NCBI GenBank assembly: GCA_023457435.1
Contig: JAEWLS010000038.1
Coordinates: forward strand, 1 to 64,000
Source: Pseudomonadota bacterium
Lineage (GTDB): Bacteria; Pseudomonadota; Alphaproteobacteria; Rhizobiales; Rhizobiaceae
DNA: 64,000 bases
Reading direction: 5' to 3'
The notes beneath the pieces are model-generated. The model was not told the DNA's origin and made no database searches. It saw only the letters and a list, made by a program, of their open reading frames with translations. Below, in pieces: positions 51,308-60,141 of the stretch; the first letter of the stretch is position 1, and every line of letters begins with the position of its first letter. The position numbers were made by a program, and so were the translations under genes.

Positions 51308-52150
51308 ATGAGCAACGCGATGCGGGCCAAGCAGCGCCCGTTCAAGGGACACACGGCCAGTCATTTCCGCTTCGAGACCGACGCCGACGGGCGCGTTGCG
51401 ACCATCACGCTCGACCGGCCGGCCAAGAAGAATCCGCTGACCTTTGAGAGCTACGAAGAGCTCGGCGACCTCTTCCGCTCGCTGCACCGCGCCAGCGACG
51501 TGCGCGCCATCGTGCTGACCGGTGCGGAAGGCAACTTCTCCTCCGGCGGCGACGTTTTCGACATCATCGAGCCGCTGACGACGATGAAGATGCCGGAACT
51601 GCTGGCCTTCACGCGCATGACCGGCGACCTCGTGCGCCAGATCCGCGCCTGTCCGCAGCCGATCGTCGCTGCGATCGACGGCATCTGCGCCGGTGCCGGC
51701 GCGATCCTCGCAATGTCGGCGGACTACCGGCTGGCGACGCCGGAGGCCAAGACCGCGTTCCTCTTCACTCGAGTCGGGCTTGCTGGCGCCGACATGGGCG
51801 CATGCGGCATCCTTCCCCGGATCATCGGGCAGGGCCGCGCAGCCGAGCTGCTGTTCACTGGCAGGGTGATGACCGCGCAGGAGGGGCACGCCTGGGGGTT
51901 CTACAATCAGCTGCACGACAAGACATCGGTGCTGGCCGAGGCGCAGAAATTCGCCAGAACCCTCGCTGACGGTCCGTGGTTTGCGCATTCGATGACAAAG
52001 AAGATGCTCGACCAGGAATGGTCTATGAGCATCGAGGAGATCATCGAGTCGGAGGCGCAGGCACAGGCGATATGCATGGCGACGGGCGATTTCCGCCGTG
52101 CGTTCGAGGCTTTCGCCGCCAAGACCAAGCCGGCCTTCGAAGGGAACTGA
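51308..52150 (+). CDS. Enoyl-CoA hydratase/isomerase family protein
   Basis: A 280-aa crotonase. Oxyanion-hole segments are GNFSSGGDVFDI and IDGICAGAGAILAMSADYRL; it also has FTRVGLAGADMGACGILPRI. I chose ATG at 51308 because AGGAG precedes it; GTG at 51293 is possible. It is likely to hydrate or hydrolytically open the dearomatised alicyclic CoA ester. It lies between the SDR and acyl-CoA dehydrogenase genes in one operon. Confidence 0.92.
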   Translation: MSNAMRAKQRPFKGHTASHFRFETDADGRVATITLDRPAKKNPLTFESYEELGDLFRSLHRASDVRAIVLTGAEGNFSSGGDVFDIIEPLTTMKMPELLAFTRMTGDLVRQIRACPQPIVAAIDGICAGAGAILAMSADYRLATPEAKTAFLFTRVGLAGADMGACGILPRIIGQGRAAELLFTGRVMTAQEGHAWGFYNQLHDKTSVLAEAQKFARTLADGPWFAHSMTKKMLDQEWSMSIEEIIESEAQAQAICMATGDFRRAFEAFAAKTKPAFEGN

Positions 52151-52153
52151 GCG

Positions 52154-53350
52154 ATGTCGACCGCGCCCTCCCGCGGCCCGACGCGGGACCACCTCGAATG
52201 GCCATTCCTCGGCGGGGAGCATCGCGCGCTGGCGGCTGAGCTCGACGCCTTCATTGGCGGCGGCGGGCTGGGCGCGATCGACCATCATGACGCCGACGCC
52301 GCATGCAAGGCTCTGGTGAAGCGGCTGGGCGACGCCGGCGTCCTGCGCAACTGTGTGCCCGCTGCCTTCGGCGGGAAGGCGCCCGAGATCGACAGCAGGG
52401 CGCTCTGCGTCATCCGCGAGACGCTGGCTTACGCCGACGGACTGGCTGACTTCGCTTTCGCCATGCAGGGGCTCGGTACCGGCGCGATCAGCCTTGCCGG
52501 GTCCGACGAAATCAGACGTCGCATCCTGCCGGAAATCGCACGTGGCACACTGATCTCGGCCTTCGCGCTCACCGAGCCGGAGGCGGGTTCGGACGTCGCC
52601 GCCATGGAAACCACGGCGCGCCGCGACGGCGGCGACTACGTCATCGACGGGGAAAAGATCTTCATCTCGAACGGCGGCATCGCCGACGTTTACACGCTGT
52701 TCGCCCGCACCGGTGAGGCGCCGGGCACGCGCGGCATCTCGGCCTTTATCTTCTTCGCCGACACGCCAGGGTTTGGCGTGACGGAGCGCATCGAGACGAT
52801 CGCGCCGCATCCGCTGGGGCGCCTCCGTTTCGACGCCATGCGCATCCCGTCCGCGCAAATGCTCGGCGCGCCGGGGGAGGGTTTCAAGCTCGCTATGCGC
52901 ACGCTCGACATCTTCCGCCCGTCCGTGGCGGCCGCGTCGCTCGGCTTCGCGCGTCGCGCGCTCGACGAAGCGGTAGCCCACGCCCGGGCGCGAAAAATGT
53001 TCGGGGCGACGCTGGCCGACCTGCCGACGGCTCAGAGCACGCTCGGCGAGATGGCGACTGCGATCGACGCTGCAGCTCTACTGACCTACCGCACCGCCTG
53101 GCGGCGCGACGTGCAGGGGCTGCCGACGACGCGCGAGGCGGCGATGGCCAAGATGACTGCTACCGAAAACGCGCAATGGGTAATCGACCAGGCGCTTCAG
53201 CTGTTTGGTGGGCGGGGCGTGCGAGTCGGCGAAATCGTCGAGCGGCTCTACCGCGAGATCCGCGCGCTGCGCATCTACGAAGGCGCGACCGAGGTACAGA
53301 AGCTCATCATCGGCCGCGAGCTGATGAAGGAAGTGGGGAGACGATCATGA
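52154..53350 (+). CDS. Acyl-CoA dehydrogenase
   Basis: A 398-aa FAD enzyme of the ACAD family. It has ALTEPEAGSDVAAMETTARR, GEKIFISNGGIADVY, the helical C-terminal domain with QLFGGRGVRVGEIVERLYRE, and IYEGATEVQKLIIGRELM carrying the likely catalytic Glu. It starts 3 bp after the hydratase stop and ends in an ATGA overlap with the RidA-like gene. It probably desaturates the alicyclic or ring-opened CoA intermediate. Confidence 0.93.
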   Translation: MSTAPSRGPTRDHLEWPFLGGEHRALAAELDAFIGGGGLGAIDHHDADAACKALVKRLGDAGVLRNCVPAAFGGKAPEIDSRALCVIRETLAYADGLADFAFAMQGLGTGAISLAGSDEIRRRILPEIARGTLISAFALTEPEAGSDVAAMETTARRDGGDYVIDGEKIFISNGGIADVYTLFARTGEAPGTRGISAFIFFADTPGFGVTERIETIAPHPLGRLRFDAMRIPSAQMLGAPGEGFKLAMRTLDIFRPSVAAASLGFARRALDEAVAHARARKMFGATLADLPTAQSTLGEMATAIDAAALLTYRTAWRRDVQGLPTTREAAMAKMTATENAQWVIDQALQLFGGRGVRVGEIVERLYREIRALRIYEGATEVQKLIIGRELMKEVGRRS

Positions 53351-53769
53351 GCGACGCAAAGCCAGGGTCAACGCCGCATCGGATCCTCCAGCCGAAGGAC
53401 TGGGCGCGTCCGTCCGGCTATTCCAACGGCATCGAGGCACGCGGCCGAACCATCTACACTGGCGGCCAGATCGGATGGACAGGGCAGTGCAAATTCGAGG
53501 CGCACGACCTGCCCGGTCAGGTTCGCCAAGCCCTGCAGAATATCGTCGACATCCTCGCCGTCGCAGGCGCCGGGCCTGAGCACATCACCACGATGAACTG
53601 GTACGTCACGGATCGGAAAGCCTATTCAGCCTCGCTTAAGGACATCGGTGTCGCGTGGCGGACGGTGATGGGCCGCAACTTCCCCGCCATGGCCGTAGTG
53701 GAGGTGTCGGGCCTGATCGAGGACGAGGCACTGGTCGAAATACAGGCCATCGCCGTGGTGCCGGACTGA
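53347..53769 (+). CDS. RidA/YjgF-family protein lacking the canonical deaminase Arg
   Basis: A 140-aa trimeric-type Rid protein (IYTGGQIGWTGQCKF, QVRQALQNIVDILAVAGAG, VEVSGLIEDEALVEIQAIA). Canonical RidA has an Arg in PAR(S/T) that binds the imine acid carboxylate; here the segment reads NFPAMAVVEV, with Met115 at that position. Being coupled to the acyl-CoA dehydrogenase in an anthranilate cluster, it may hydrolyse the enamine/imine nitrogen of the dearomatised CoA ester, whose carboxyl is masked as a thioester, so the Arg would not be needed. This last point is inference. Confidence 0.88.
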   Translation: MSDAKPGSTPHRILQPKDWARPSGYSNGIEARGRTIYTGGQIGWTGQCKFEAHDLPGQVRQALQNIVDILAVAGAGPEHITTMNWYVTDRKAYSASLKDIGVAWRTVMGRNFPAMAVVEVSGLIEDEALVEIQAIAVVPD

Positions 53770-54069
53770 GGATCTGACGTAACTCGATGCAGGAAGGGGT
53801 GCGCCGGCCCTAATCCCACTCGAGAGCATTCCAAGGGACGATGGAGCCATACTTGCCGGGCTATCGTCGCTGACGATGCGAAAGGCGTTCTTTCAAGTCG
53901 CACAGTCCACGCTTCGGTGCAGAATCGGTCGTGTCACGCAACGCTGGCTGCCGCTAGTATGTGCTGCGAAGGGCGCGAGGCGCCGATGGTGTCTAGCGCC
54001 GCACCGATCTAATACACGCCGTATCGCGTAGAATGCGTCTCGCGCACTCGTAATCTCGGCAGCTGTGGA
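53770..54069. other. Gene-free 300-bp gap
   Basis: Between the RidA-like gene and the exporter operon. It holds no convincing reading frame. A partial TTTCAAG at 53891 matches only half of the cluster operator. The exporter promoter should lie near the 3' end but no clear -35/-10 pair is visible. Confidence 0.5.
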
Positions 54070-55134
54070 TTGTTGGCATCTCGAAAACTTATCAGCAAGC
54101 GCTTCCTCGTCGTTACCGCGCTCCTGCTTATCGCCGGCGCGGCTGCGATGCTCTACATGCCGTGGGACACGCGGCCGGTACAGGTGGCCACCGAAACAGT
54201 GTCGCCCGGGAAGGTTTCTCAGGTTCTCGCCGTTAACGGTCGGATCGCGGCGATCAAATCGGTGAACGTCCGGACCAGCGTATCCGCGCAGGCCATCGGC
54301 GTGCGCGCCGACGAAGGTGAGAAGGTCGAGGCCGGGCAAGTCCTCGCGACCTTGGACACAGCACTCATCGAAGCGCAGCTCGCCCAGGCCGAGGCGTCGC
54401 TGGAAGCCCAACAGGCGCGGCAGCGCCAGTCGCAAGCTGCGGTGGAGCGCGCCCGCGGGCTCGGAGCAAACAGCCCGCGTTCGGTGCTCGAAGACGCCGA
54501 ACTCGCGCTAGCGAGCGCAGTTCAGGAGACCGTGCGGCTCGAAGCGGCCCTGGACCAGGTGCGCCGGCAGGCCGCGCAATACACGATCGAAGCACCGATA
54601 AGCGGGCTTGTCCTGTCGCGCGGCGTCGACGCTGGACAACTCGTGGACCCCCAGACGGAGCTTTTCGTCATCGCCGACACGCGCGAGCTTGTCGTTGAGA
54701 CAGATATAGACGAGCTGTACTCGGCCCACGTCAGACAAGGCCTGACCGCATTGCTGAAGCCGGTCGGGTCCACAATCGCGCAGACCGGCGAAGTCGTTTT
54801 CGCGGCTCCCACCGTGGACAGCGCGACCGGCGGGCGCAGGATCAAGATCGCCTTTGCCGACGATGTCGACCTGCCTATCGGACTTACCGTCAACGCCAAC
54901 CTGATCGTCAAGGAAGTCGAGAACGCATTATCGATTCCCCGCGGCGCCATCGTCACCGAGGGTCAGGCCAGCCATGTGATGATCATCGAGAACGGACAGG
55001 CTGTGCGCAGGGATGTCGTGTTCGACGACTGGCCCGCCGAGCGTGTCGTCGTGACCGAAGGGCTGCAGAGCGGGGATGTCGTGGTCCTGGACCCAGCCGC
55101 AGTGAAGCCGGGGGACAAGGCGACTAAGGCCTGA
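54070..55134 (+). CDS. HlyD/MacA-type membrane fusion protein
   Basis: A 354-aa periplasmic adaptor. It has an N-terminal anchor (residues about 11-30), a lipoyl half-motif (VLAVNGRIAAIKSVNVRTSV), coiled coil at about 95-170, a second lipoyl half (YTIEAPISGLVLSRGVDAGQ) and a beta-barrel domain. The frame has no ATG before the membrane anchor; TTG at 54070 or 54073 is the best start and the ribosome site is weak. It is followed by an FtsX-like permease and a LolD-like ATPase, the gene order of DevBCA exporters. Confidence 0.87.
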   Translation: MLASRKLISKRFLVVTALLLIAGAAAMLYMPWDTRPVQVATETVSPGKVSQVLAVNGRIAAIKSVNVRTSVSAQAIGVRADEGEKVEAGQVLATLDTALIEAQLAQAEASLEAQQARQRQSQAAVERARGLGANSPRSVLEDAELALASAVQETVRLEAALDQVRRQAAQYTIEAPISGLVLSRGVDAGQLVDPQTELFVIADTRELVVETDIDELYSAHVRQGLTALLKPVGSTIAQTGEVVFAAPTVDSATGGRRIKIAFADDVDLPIGLTVNANLIVKEVENALSIPRGAIVTEGQASHVMIIENGQAVRRDVVFDDWPAERVVVTEGLQSGDVVVLDPAAVKPGDKATKA

Positions 55135-55136
55135 CG

Positions 55137-56339
55137 ATGAGATATGTCTTCAAGTTCGCGTGGCGTTACCTCGCCGCCAGCAAGCTCCAGACAGGCCTAC
55201 TCGTATTCGGAGTGGCTGTCGGAGTGTTCGTCTTCGTTTTCATGAGCGCCCTGATCGGCGGGCTGGCGAACTTCCTGGTTGACCGTACCGTCGGCGACAT
55301 CTCGCACGTCACCGTGCAGGCGAGCGGCCGGGACGCAACGCTCCTACTCGAGGGCTCCGGCGTGGCCGAGGTCGTGCAGCGTTCGGTCGGACAGCGGGAG
55401 GTGCTGCGGACAGCCGACGCCTTCCTCCCTCTGATCGAAGCTCTCCCCGGAGTGACGGCAACGTCGCAGCAGATCGTGGGCAACGGCTTCGTCGTGCGCG
55501 GCCAGTCGCGCGCACCGGTCGCCGTGACTGGCATCGAAGCGGACAAGGTCTCCGCCATTGCCGACATAGCTGGCAACCTCGACGCGGGCGAGGCGTTCCT
55601 CACGAACTCCTCGGTCATCATCGGCAAGGCACTCGCTGACGATCTGGGGGTCGGCGTCGGCCAGGTCATTACCCTCCAATCGGACCGAAACGTCGATCGC
55701 TCGCTGGTGATAGCCGGGCTTTTCACGCTCGGCGTCGAGGCACTCGACCAGCGCGCGGCATTCGTCACCCTTGCAGCCGCAAGATCCCTTTTCGAGCTTC
55801 CGCAGGGCCTCAGCCGGATCGAGATCAAGCTCGACGAACTGACGGCTGCCGACGACTATGCGCGGCGCATCAGCGCCCTGACAGGGCTGAAGGCGACTTC
55901 CTGGACCGAGGGAAATGCACAACTCCTCGACGGATTGCGAGCGCAGGCCAACTCGGGCGACCTGATCAAGGCCTTCGCCCTGATCACCATCGTGATCGGC
56001 GTCGCCAGTGCTCTTCTGCTCTCGACTTACAGGCGCCGTCCGGAAATCGGAATCATGCGAGCATTTGGATCCAGCCGAGGCTTCGTGATCGGCGTGTTCA
56101 TGATCCAGGGAACGCTGATCGGGTTGATCGGCGGACTTGTCGGGGCCGGCTTGGGATATGTCGCGCTGGCGCCTTTTCCGCCGCCTGAAAGCGCAGGGCC
56201 GGGAGGGCTGCCGATCGACGTGCGTCAAGGTGCCTACGGGCTTGCGATTGCCCTGACGACGCTTGGCGCCGCGATAGCCTCGATCCTGCCGGCTCGCGCG
56301 GCTGCCCGAATCGATCCCGTGACAGTCATCGGCCAATGA
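55137..56339 (+). CDS. FtsX-like ABC exporter permease (DevC/MacB-type)
   Basis: A 400-aa permease: one helix near residues 20-42, a large periplasmic domain (about 45-275), then three helices (about 283-303, 325-350, 370-390). The FtsX motif is STYRRRPEIGIMRAFGSSRG. It starts 2 bp after the adaptor stop and overlaps the ATPase start by ATGA. It moves a substrate to the adaptor; the substrate (lipid, glycolipid or drug) is unknown. Confidence 0.9.
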   Translation: MRYVFKFAWRYLAASKLQTGLLVFGVAVGVFVFVFMSALIGGLANFLVDRTVGDISHVTVQASGRDATLLLEGSGVAEVVQRSVGQREVLRTADAFLPLIEALPGVTATSQQIVGNGFVVRGQSRAPVAVTGIEADKVSAIADIAGNLDAGEAFLTNSSVIIGKALADDLGVGVGQVITLQSDRNVDRSLVIAGLFTLGVEALDQRAAFVTLAAARSLFELPQGLSRIEIKLDELTAADDYARRISALTGLKATSWTEGNAQLLDGLRAQANSGDLIKAFALITIVIGVASALLLSTYRRRPEIGIMRAFGSSRGFVIGVFMIQGTLIGLIGGLVGAGLGYVALAPFPPPESAGPGGLPIDVRQGAYGLAIALTTLGAAIASILPARAAARIDPVTVIGQ

Positions 56340-57025
56340 ACGCGCTGGTGGAGGTACGCGGCCTGACCAAGAGCTTCGGCGAGGGGGAGACCGCAACACG
56401 CGTCCTGCGCGGGCTGGACCTTACGCTGGTCGATGGCGACATGGCCGCGCTGCTGGGCCCCTCTGGCTCGGGCAAGAGCACGCTCCTATCCATTCTCGGT
56501 ACTCTGATGCGGCCATCGTCAGGCGATCACAAGATGCTCGGCCAGGACCTCGTCAATGCCGTCGACGCCGAGTTGACCGAATTCCGCAACCGCCACATCG
56601 GTTTCGTCTTCCAGTTTCATCACCTGCTGCCCGACTTCACCGCGCTCGAGAACGTCATGTTCCCGACCGCAGTAAGCGCGGGGCGGGAAACGCGCGCCGC
56701 CAAGGAGCGCGGCGCCGCGTTGCTGCGACGCGTCGGTCTGCAAGACCGGATAGATTTCCGCGCGACACAGCTTTCGGGTGGCCAGAAGCAGCGCGTAGCC
56801 ATTGCGCGAGCCTTGATGAACCGCCCCGAACTTGTCCTGGCTGACGAGCCGACCGGCAATCTTGACCGGGATTCGGCGCTGCAGGTCATGGACCTGCTGA
56901 AGGAGATCAACCGCGAGGAGCAAACCTCCTTCCTGATTTCTACGCATGACGAGAAGATCGCGGATGCCTGCAAGCGCAAGATCCGTGTCGTCGACGGTCT
57001 GGTGGAGAGCGAAGACGTGCGCTAG
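56336..57025 (+). CDS. LolD/MacB-type ABC exporter ATPase
   Basis: A 229-aa ATPase with GPSGSGKST, signature LSGGQKQRVAIARAL, Walker B LVLADEPTGNLD and QFHHLLPDFTALENVMFP, all typical of the LolD/DevA group. Last gene of the HlyD-permease-ATPase operon. Its TAG shares bases with the stop of the convergent GGDEF-EAL gene (CTAG at 57022-57025). Confidence 0.94.
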   Translation: MNALVEVRGLTKSFGEGETATRVLRGLDLTLVDGDMAALLGPSGSGKSTLLSILGTLMRPSSGDHKMLGQDLVNAVDAELTEFRNRHIGFVFQFHHLLPDFTALENVMFPTAVSAGRETRAAKERGAALLRRVGLQDRIDFRATQLSGGQKQRVAIARALMNRPELVLADEPTGNLDRDSALQVMDLLKEINREEQTSFLISTHDEKIADACKRKIRVVDGLVESEDVR

Positions 57026-59685
57026 GCGCTTCGGGCTAGCGTCTCTTCCGTGCGTAGGTAAGCGGGGATATCTGCCGCTGGCATCGGCTTGCTCAGGAAA
57101 TAGCCCTGCGCCTGCTCGCAATGCGCAGCGATCCATTCGAACTGTGCCGAAGTCTCGACACCTTCGGCGGTAACGCACATGCCAAGCGTCCGCGCGAGTT
57201 CGACCACGGCCCGGACGATCGCCTTGCTCTTGGGTTGGCCGGGCACGTTGGCAATAAAGGACCGGTCGATCTTGAGCTTGCTGAACTGGAGGCGCTGGAG
57301 ATAGCTGAGCGAGGAATATCCGGTTCCGAAATCGTCGAGGGCGAGACGGATGCCGAGATCCTGGATAGCCTTGAGCACGGGCAGGTTGGCATCGTGCAGC
57401 AGTGCGGATTCAGTAACCTCGAGCTCAAGCCGCCGGTGATCGAGGCCGGCGTCGGTGAGCGCGTTGACGATCATGTCGATCAGTTGGTCATCCGATAACT
57501 GCCGTGTCGACAAGTTCACCGAGACGGAGATGGAAGAAGGCCAGTGGACGGCTTCAACGCAGGCCGTCGATAACGCCCATTGGCCGATATCCCTGATCAA
57601 GCCGCTTTCCTCGGCAAGTGGGATAAACTCGTTTGGACCGACCATGCCGCGGACCGGGTGCCGCCAGCGCAGAAGAGCCTCGAATGCAACGGTGCGGCGC
57701 GTGGCGGTGTCTACGATCGGCTGATAGGCGAGTTCGAGTTCGCCGTTCGGGATTGCAGCCGACAGGTCTGCCAGGAGCTTGGTCCGCTCGTGGATCCTTG
57801 CTTCCATCGCCGGTTCGAAGAGAACTATGCTGCCCCGCGCTTCCTTGGCTTCGTACAGGGCGATGTCAGCCTGGGTGAACAAGGCATCGCCAGCTCCCGT
57901 ATCGGTTGACGCAATCCCGATGCTGGCCTTGACCACCAGGATGTGCTGACCCTCCTGGAAAGGCTCCGCAAGTGCATTGACGATGCTCTCGCCCAACGCG
58001 ATTGCCTCTGGCGCCGTACGATTCGGTGCGACGACAGCAAACTCGTCGCCGCCGAGACGAGCCAGGAGGCAGTCCTCCGGCACGCATCCGCGCAACCGTT
58101 CCGCGACGCCGACCAGGACCGAGTCGCCAACCGAATGTCCGAGCGTGTCGTTGATCTCCTTGAAGGCATCCAGGTCAATCAGCAATACAGACCCTCTGTT
58201 CCCACTGTGCATCAGCTCGGCAAGGCTGCGGTTAAAGACGCCGCGGCTGTGGAGACGGGTCATGAAATCATGGTGCGCGAGGAAGGCGATCTCTTCGCGC
58301 GCCTGCCGCTGCTCGGAAATATCGCGGAAGAACAGGGAGACGCCGCTGCCCGTGGAATAGACGCGCAAGTTCACCCAAAGACCGCGCTGCTCGTTGTATA
58401 TCTCGGCCTCGAAAGGTCGCCCCGTTGCAAGCACGTCGTCGAAGATCGCCCCGTAGTTCTCGCGTTCGTCCGGTCGAAACAACTGCCAGAAATCTGAGCC
58501 GATCCCATGCTGGTGCAGTTCTGGAATCAGATGAAGCGCATGGCGGTTGAAGAAGCGTACTCGCCAGTTGAGGTCGACCGCGAGGACCGCATCGCTCGTG
58601 CTTTCGAGGACAGACGCCAGTCGCTGCTGGCTGTCCGACAGACGTTGCGCGCGGTCTTCGGCGATGTTCTGCAGACCTTTGCGCGTCATCACGATCTTGT
58701 ATTCGCGCAATCCCACAATTAGTGCGAGGAGCACGGCAAGGCCCGCCGAGAAAGGCTGGTATAGCCCGCGCCCGAACGCCCCGCTGATGCTGCCGCTGAG
58801 CAGGATCACCAGCAGGATCGCTGCCGGTGAACTCGCCTGCACCCAGATGCGCGATTCCGACTCGTCGGCGATCGTCGGTTCCCTTTCGAGCCCGCGCGCG
58901 ATCAGTATATGTTCTAAGGCGGCCCAGGCGATCAGGAATGCCGACAGCATCCACAGGAGGTGCGGCCAGCCTCCTGCCTCGTAGATGCCGCCCATAAGTC
59001 CCGTTGCATACTGCACATCGGCGGCGGCCTCGAGCCAGACAGCGGCGATGAGGAGTGTCAACGGAACACGTCGTTTGCCGTGCCGATACAGAACGAGAAC
59101 GATAGTCGCGTATGCAGCCACGCTGCACCAGAGCGCAGGGTAGAGAAACGCAACCAGCGTTTCAAATTCGCTTAGCCGTGAATCCTTGATATCGTAGTGC
59201 AGCACGAACAGCGTGCCGATGATCACGGCGCCGTAGAGCAGCGCAAAATTGTAGATGTCGATTGTGCGCGAGCGCGACAGACCGCGATTGTAGTGTGCAA
59301 TGCCCCATCCCAGGAGCAGGGCCATGACGAAATAGGCGGCGTCGACGGGAGTTGGGAAGGAACCAACGCCGTCCTCAGCCAGCGCTATGTAACCGACATT
59401 TGCGATCACGTATAAGAGTGACGCTGCGGAGACCAGGGTCCAAGCACGACGGTCGCTACCCGTATCGCGCCAAGCGGCAAGAGCGCTGACGCCGGCTGCT
59501 GCGATAGGACCCATGAGCTGCAACGCCGCTAGCCAATCGAGCGCGGCTTCAGCCGACCATCCCCGCAGCTCTGGTAAACGCCAGGCGAACCAAAGAATTG
59601 TGGAGGCCAGAACAAGGGCTACTAGCCGGATCGCGAGCTGCCGGTAGTAAACGGGTCGGCGTTCCACGACCGAGTGTGCGCCCAT
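57022..59685 (-). CDS. Membrane PAS-GGDEF-EAL cyclic-di-GMP protein
   Basis: An 887-aa protein with about nine or ten helices (residues 15-330), a PAS domain (about 355-455; SVLESTSDAVLAVDLNWRVR), a GGDEF domain with intact LARLGGDEFAVV near 548, and an EAL domain with AFEALLRWRHP near 668 and FGTGYSSLSYLQRL. Both catalytic signatures look complete, so synthesis and breakdown of c-di-GMP are both possible. I chose ATG at 59685 (GGAG 7 nt upstream); GTG at 59688 is an alternative. The membrane part may sense an envelope or ligand signal. Confidence 0.93.
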   Translation of the reverse strand: MGAHSVVERRPVYYRQLAIRLVALVLASTILWFAWRLPELRGWSAEAALDWLAALQLMGPIAAAGVSALAAWRDTGSDRRAWTLVSAASLLYVIANVGYIALAEDGVGSFPTPVDAAYFVMALLLGWGIAHYNRGLSRSRTIDIYNFALLYGAVIIGTLFVLHYDIKDSRLSEFETLVAFLYPALWCSVAAYATIVLVLYRHGKRRVPLTLLIAAVWLEAAADVQYATGLMGGIYEAGGWPHLLWMLSAFLIAWAALEHILIARGLEREPTIADESESRIWVQASSPAAILLVILLSGSISGAFGRGLYQPFSAGLAVLLALIVGLREYKIVMTRKGLQNIAEDRAQRLSDSQQRLASVLESTSDAVLAVDLNWRVRFFNRHALHLIPELHQHGIGSDFWQLFRPDERENYGAIFDDVLATGRPFEAEIYNEQRGLWVNLRVYSTGSGVSLFFRDISEQRQAREEIAFLAHHDFMTRLHSRGVFNRSLAELMHSGNRGSVLLIDLDAFKEINDTLGHSVGDSVLVGVAERLRGCVPEDCLLARLGGDEFAVVAPNRTAPEAIALGESIVNALAEPFQEGQHILVVKASIGIASTDTGAGDALFTQADIALYEAKEARGSIVLFEPAMEARIHERTKLLADLSAAIPNGELELAYQPIVDTATRRTVAFEALLRWRHPVRGMVGPNEFIPLAEESGLIRDIGQWALSTACVEAVHWPSSISVSVNLSTRQLSDDQLIDMIVNALTDAGLDHRRLELEVTESALLHDANLPVLKAIQDLGIRLALDDFGTGYSSLSYLQRLQFSKLKIDRSFIANVPGQPKSKAIVRAVVELARTLGMCVTAEGVETSAQFEWIAAHCEQAQGYFLSKPMPAADIPAYLRTEETLARSA

Positions 59686-60141
59686 CACCTGGCTCCAATG
59701 AAGTCTCTCGGCATGAAATAGCTTGAAATTGATATCGGGATGTTAAGTTCAGCGATTGCGTGCTGGTTAGGCGGCGATATCGCTGTTGGCAGTTCCTAGT
59801 TCGTAAACTTTGTATCGTGAGGCTCTGCCCTCCGCGCACGAAGAACGCTCTTCTTAGCCCCACGGAAGTCTCCTGTTTCCGTGCACGCGATTCGAAGCTG
59901 CGATAGGACTCGAGAATGCATCGCCGCGGGGCGTGCGCCGGCTTTGCCCCAAGCACGATCGTCTTGTTCCACATCGATGCCCTCGCGGATTCCCGTCGGA
60001 GCAGCCGGTGCCTCGCGAGTAAGACACAAATAACGGAAAGCGGGTAGGCTGGTGCCGCTATCGAAGCGGAACGATATCGCGCTCAGCGCATTTCATGAGG
60101 TTGGCCGGTGGGGGTTTATCGCGGATCGGGGCAGCCATCAC
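59686..60141. other. 456-bp intergenic gap between divergent signalling genes
   Basis: Separates the GGDEF-EAL gene and the HWE kinase. It holds one EcfG-like element (60068-60092) and weak short frames on both strands without ribosome sites. A partial match to the MarR motif (GCTTGAAA near 59711) is probably coincidental. No RNA gene is recognisable. Confidence 0.5.
60068..60092 (+). promoter_or_regulatory. EcfG-like promoter for the HWE kinase
   Basis: GGAAC (60068-60072), 16 bp, CATT (60089-60092); one mismatch to cGTT in the -10. It lies 49 bp before ATG at 60142 and would exclude the upstream GTG at 60052 as the start. Weaker than the other three elements. Confidence 0.35.

Noticed and set aside
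50975..52981. 668-aa minus-strand frame opposite SDR, hydratase and dehydrogenase genes
   Set aside because: Spans three well-supported genes and has antisense-type composition without recognisable domains.
53891..53897. TTTCAAG as a fourth MarR operator
   Set aside because: Only half of the 13-bp motif matches and it is not in a promoter position for a pathway gene.
59709..59721. GCTTGAAA-containing sequence as a MarR operator near the GGDEF-EAL gene
   Set aside because: About 9 of 13 bases match and the gene is unrelated to the anthranilate pathway.
59796..60029. 77-aa minus-strand frame in the signalling-gene gap
   Set aside because: No ribosome site, no domain, composition like non-coding high-GC sequence.
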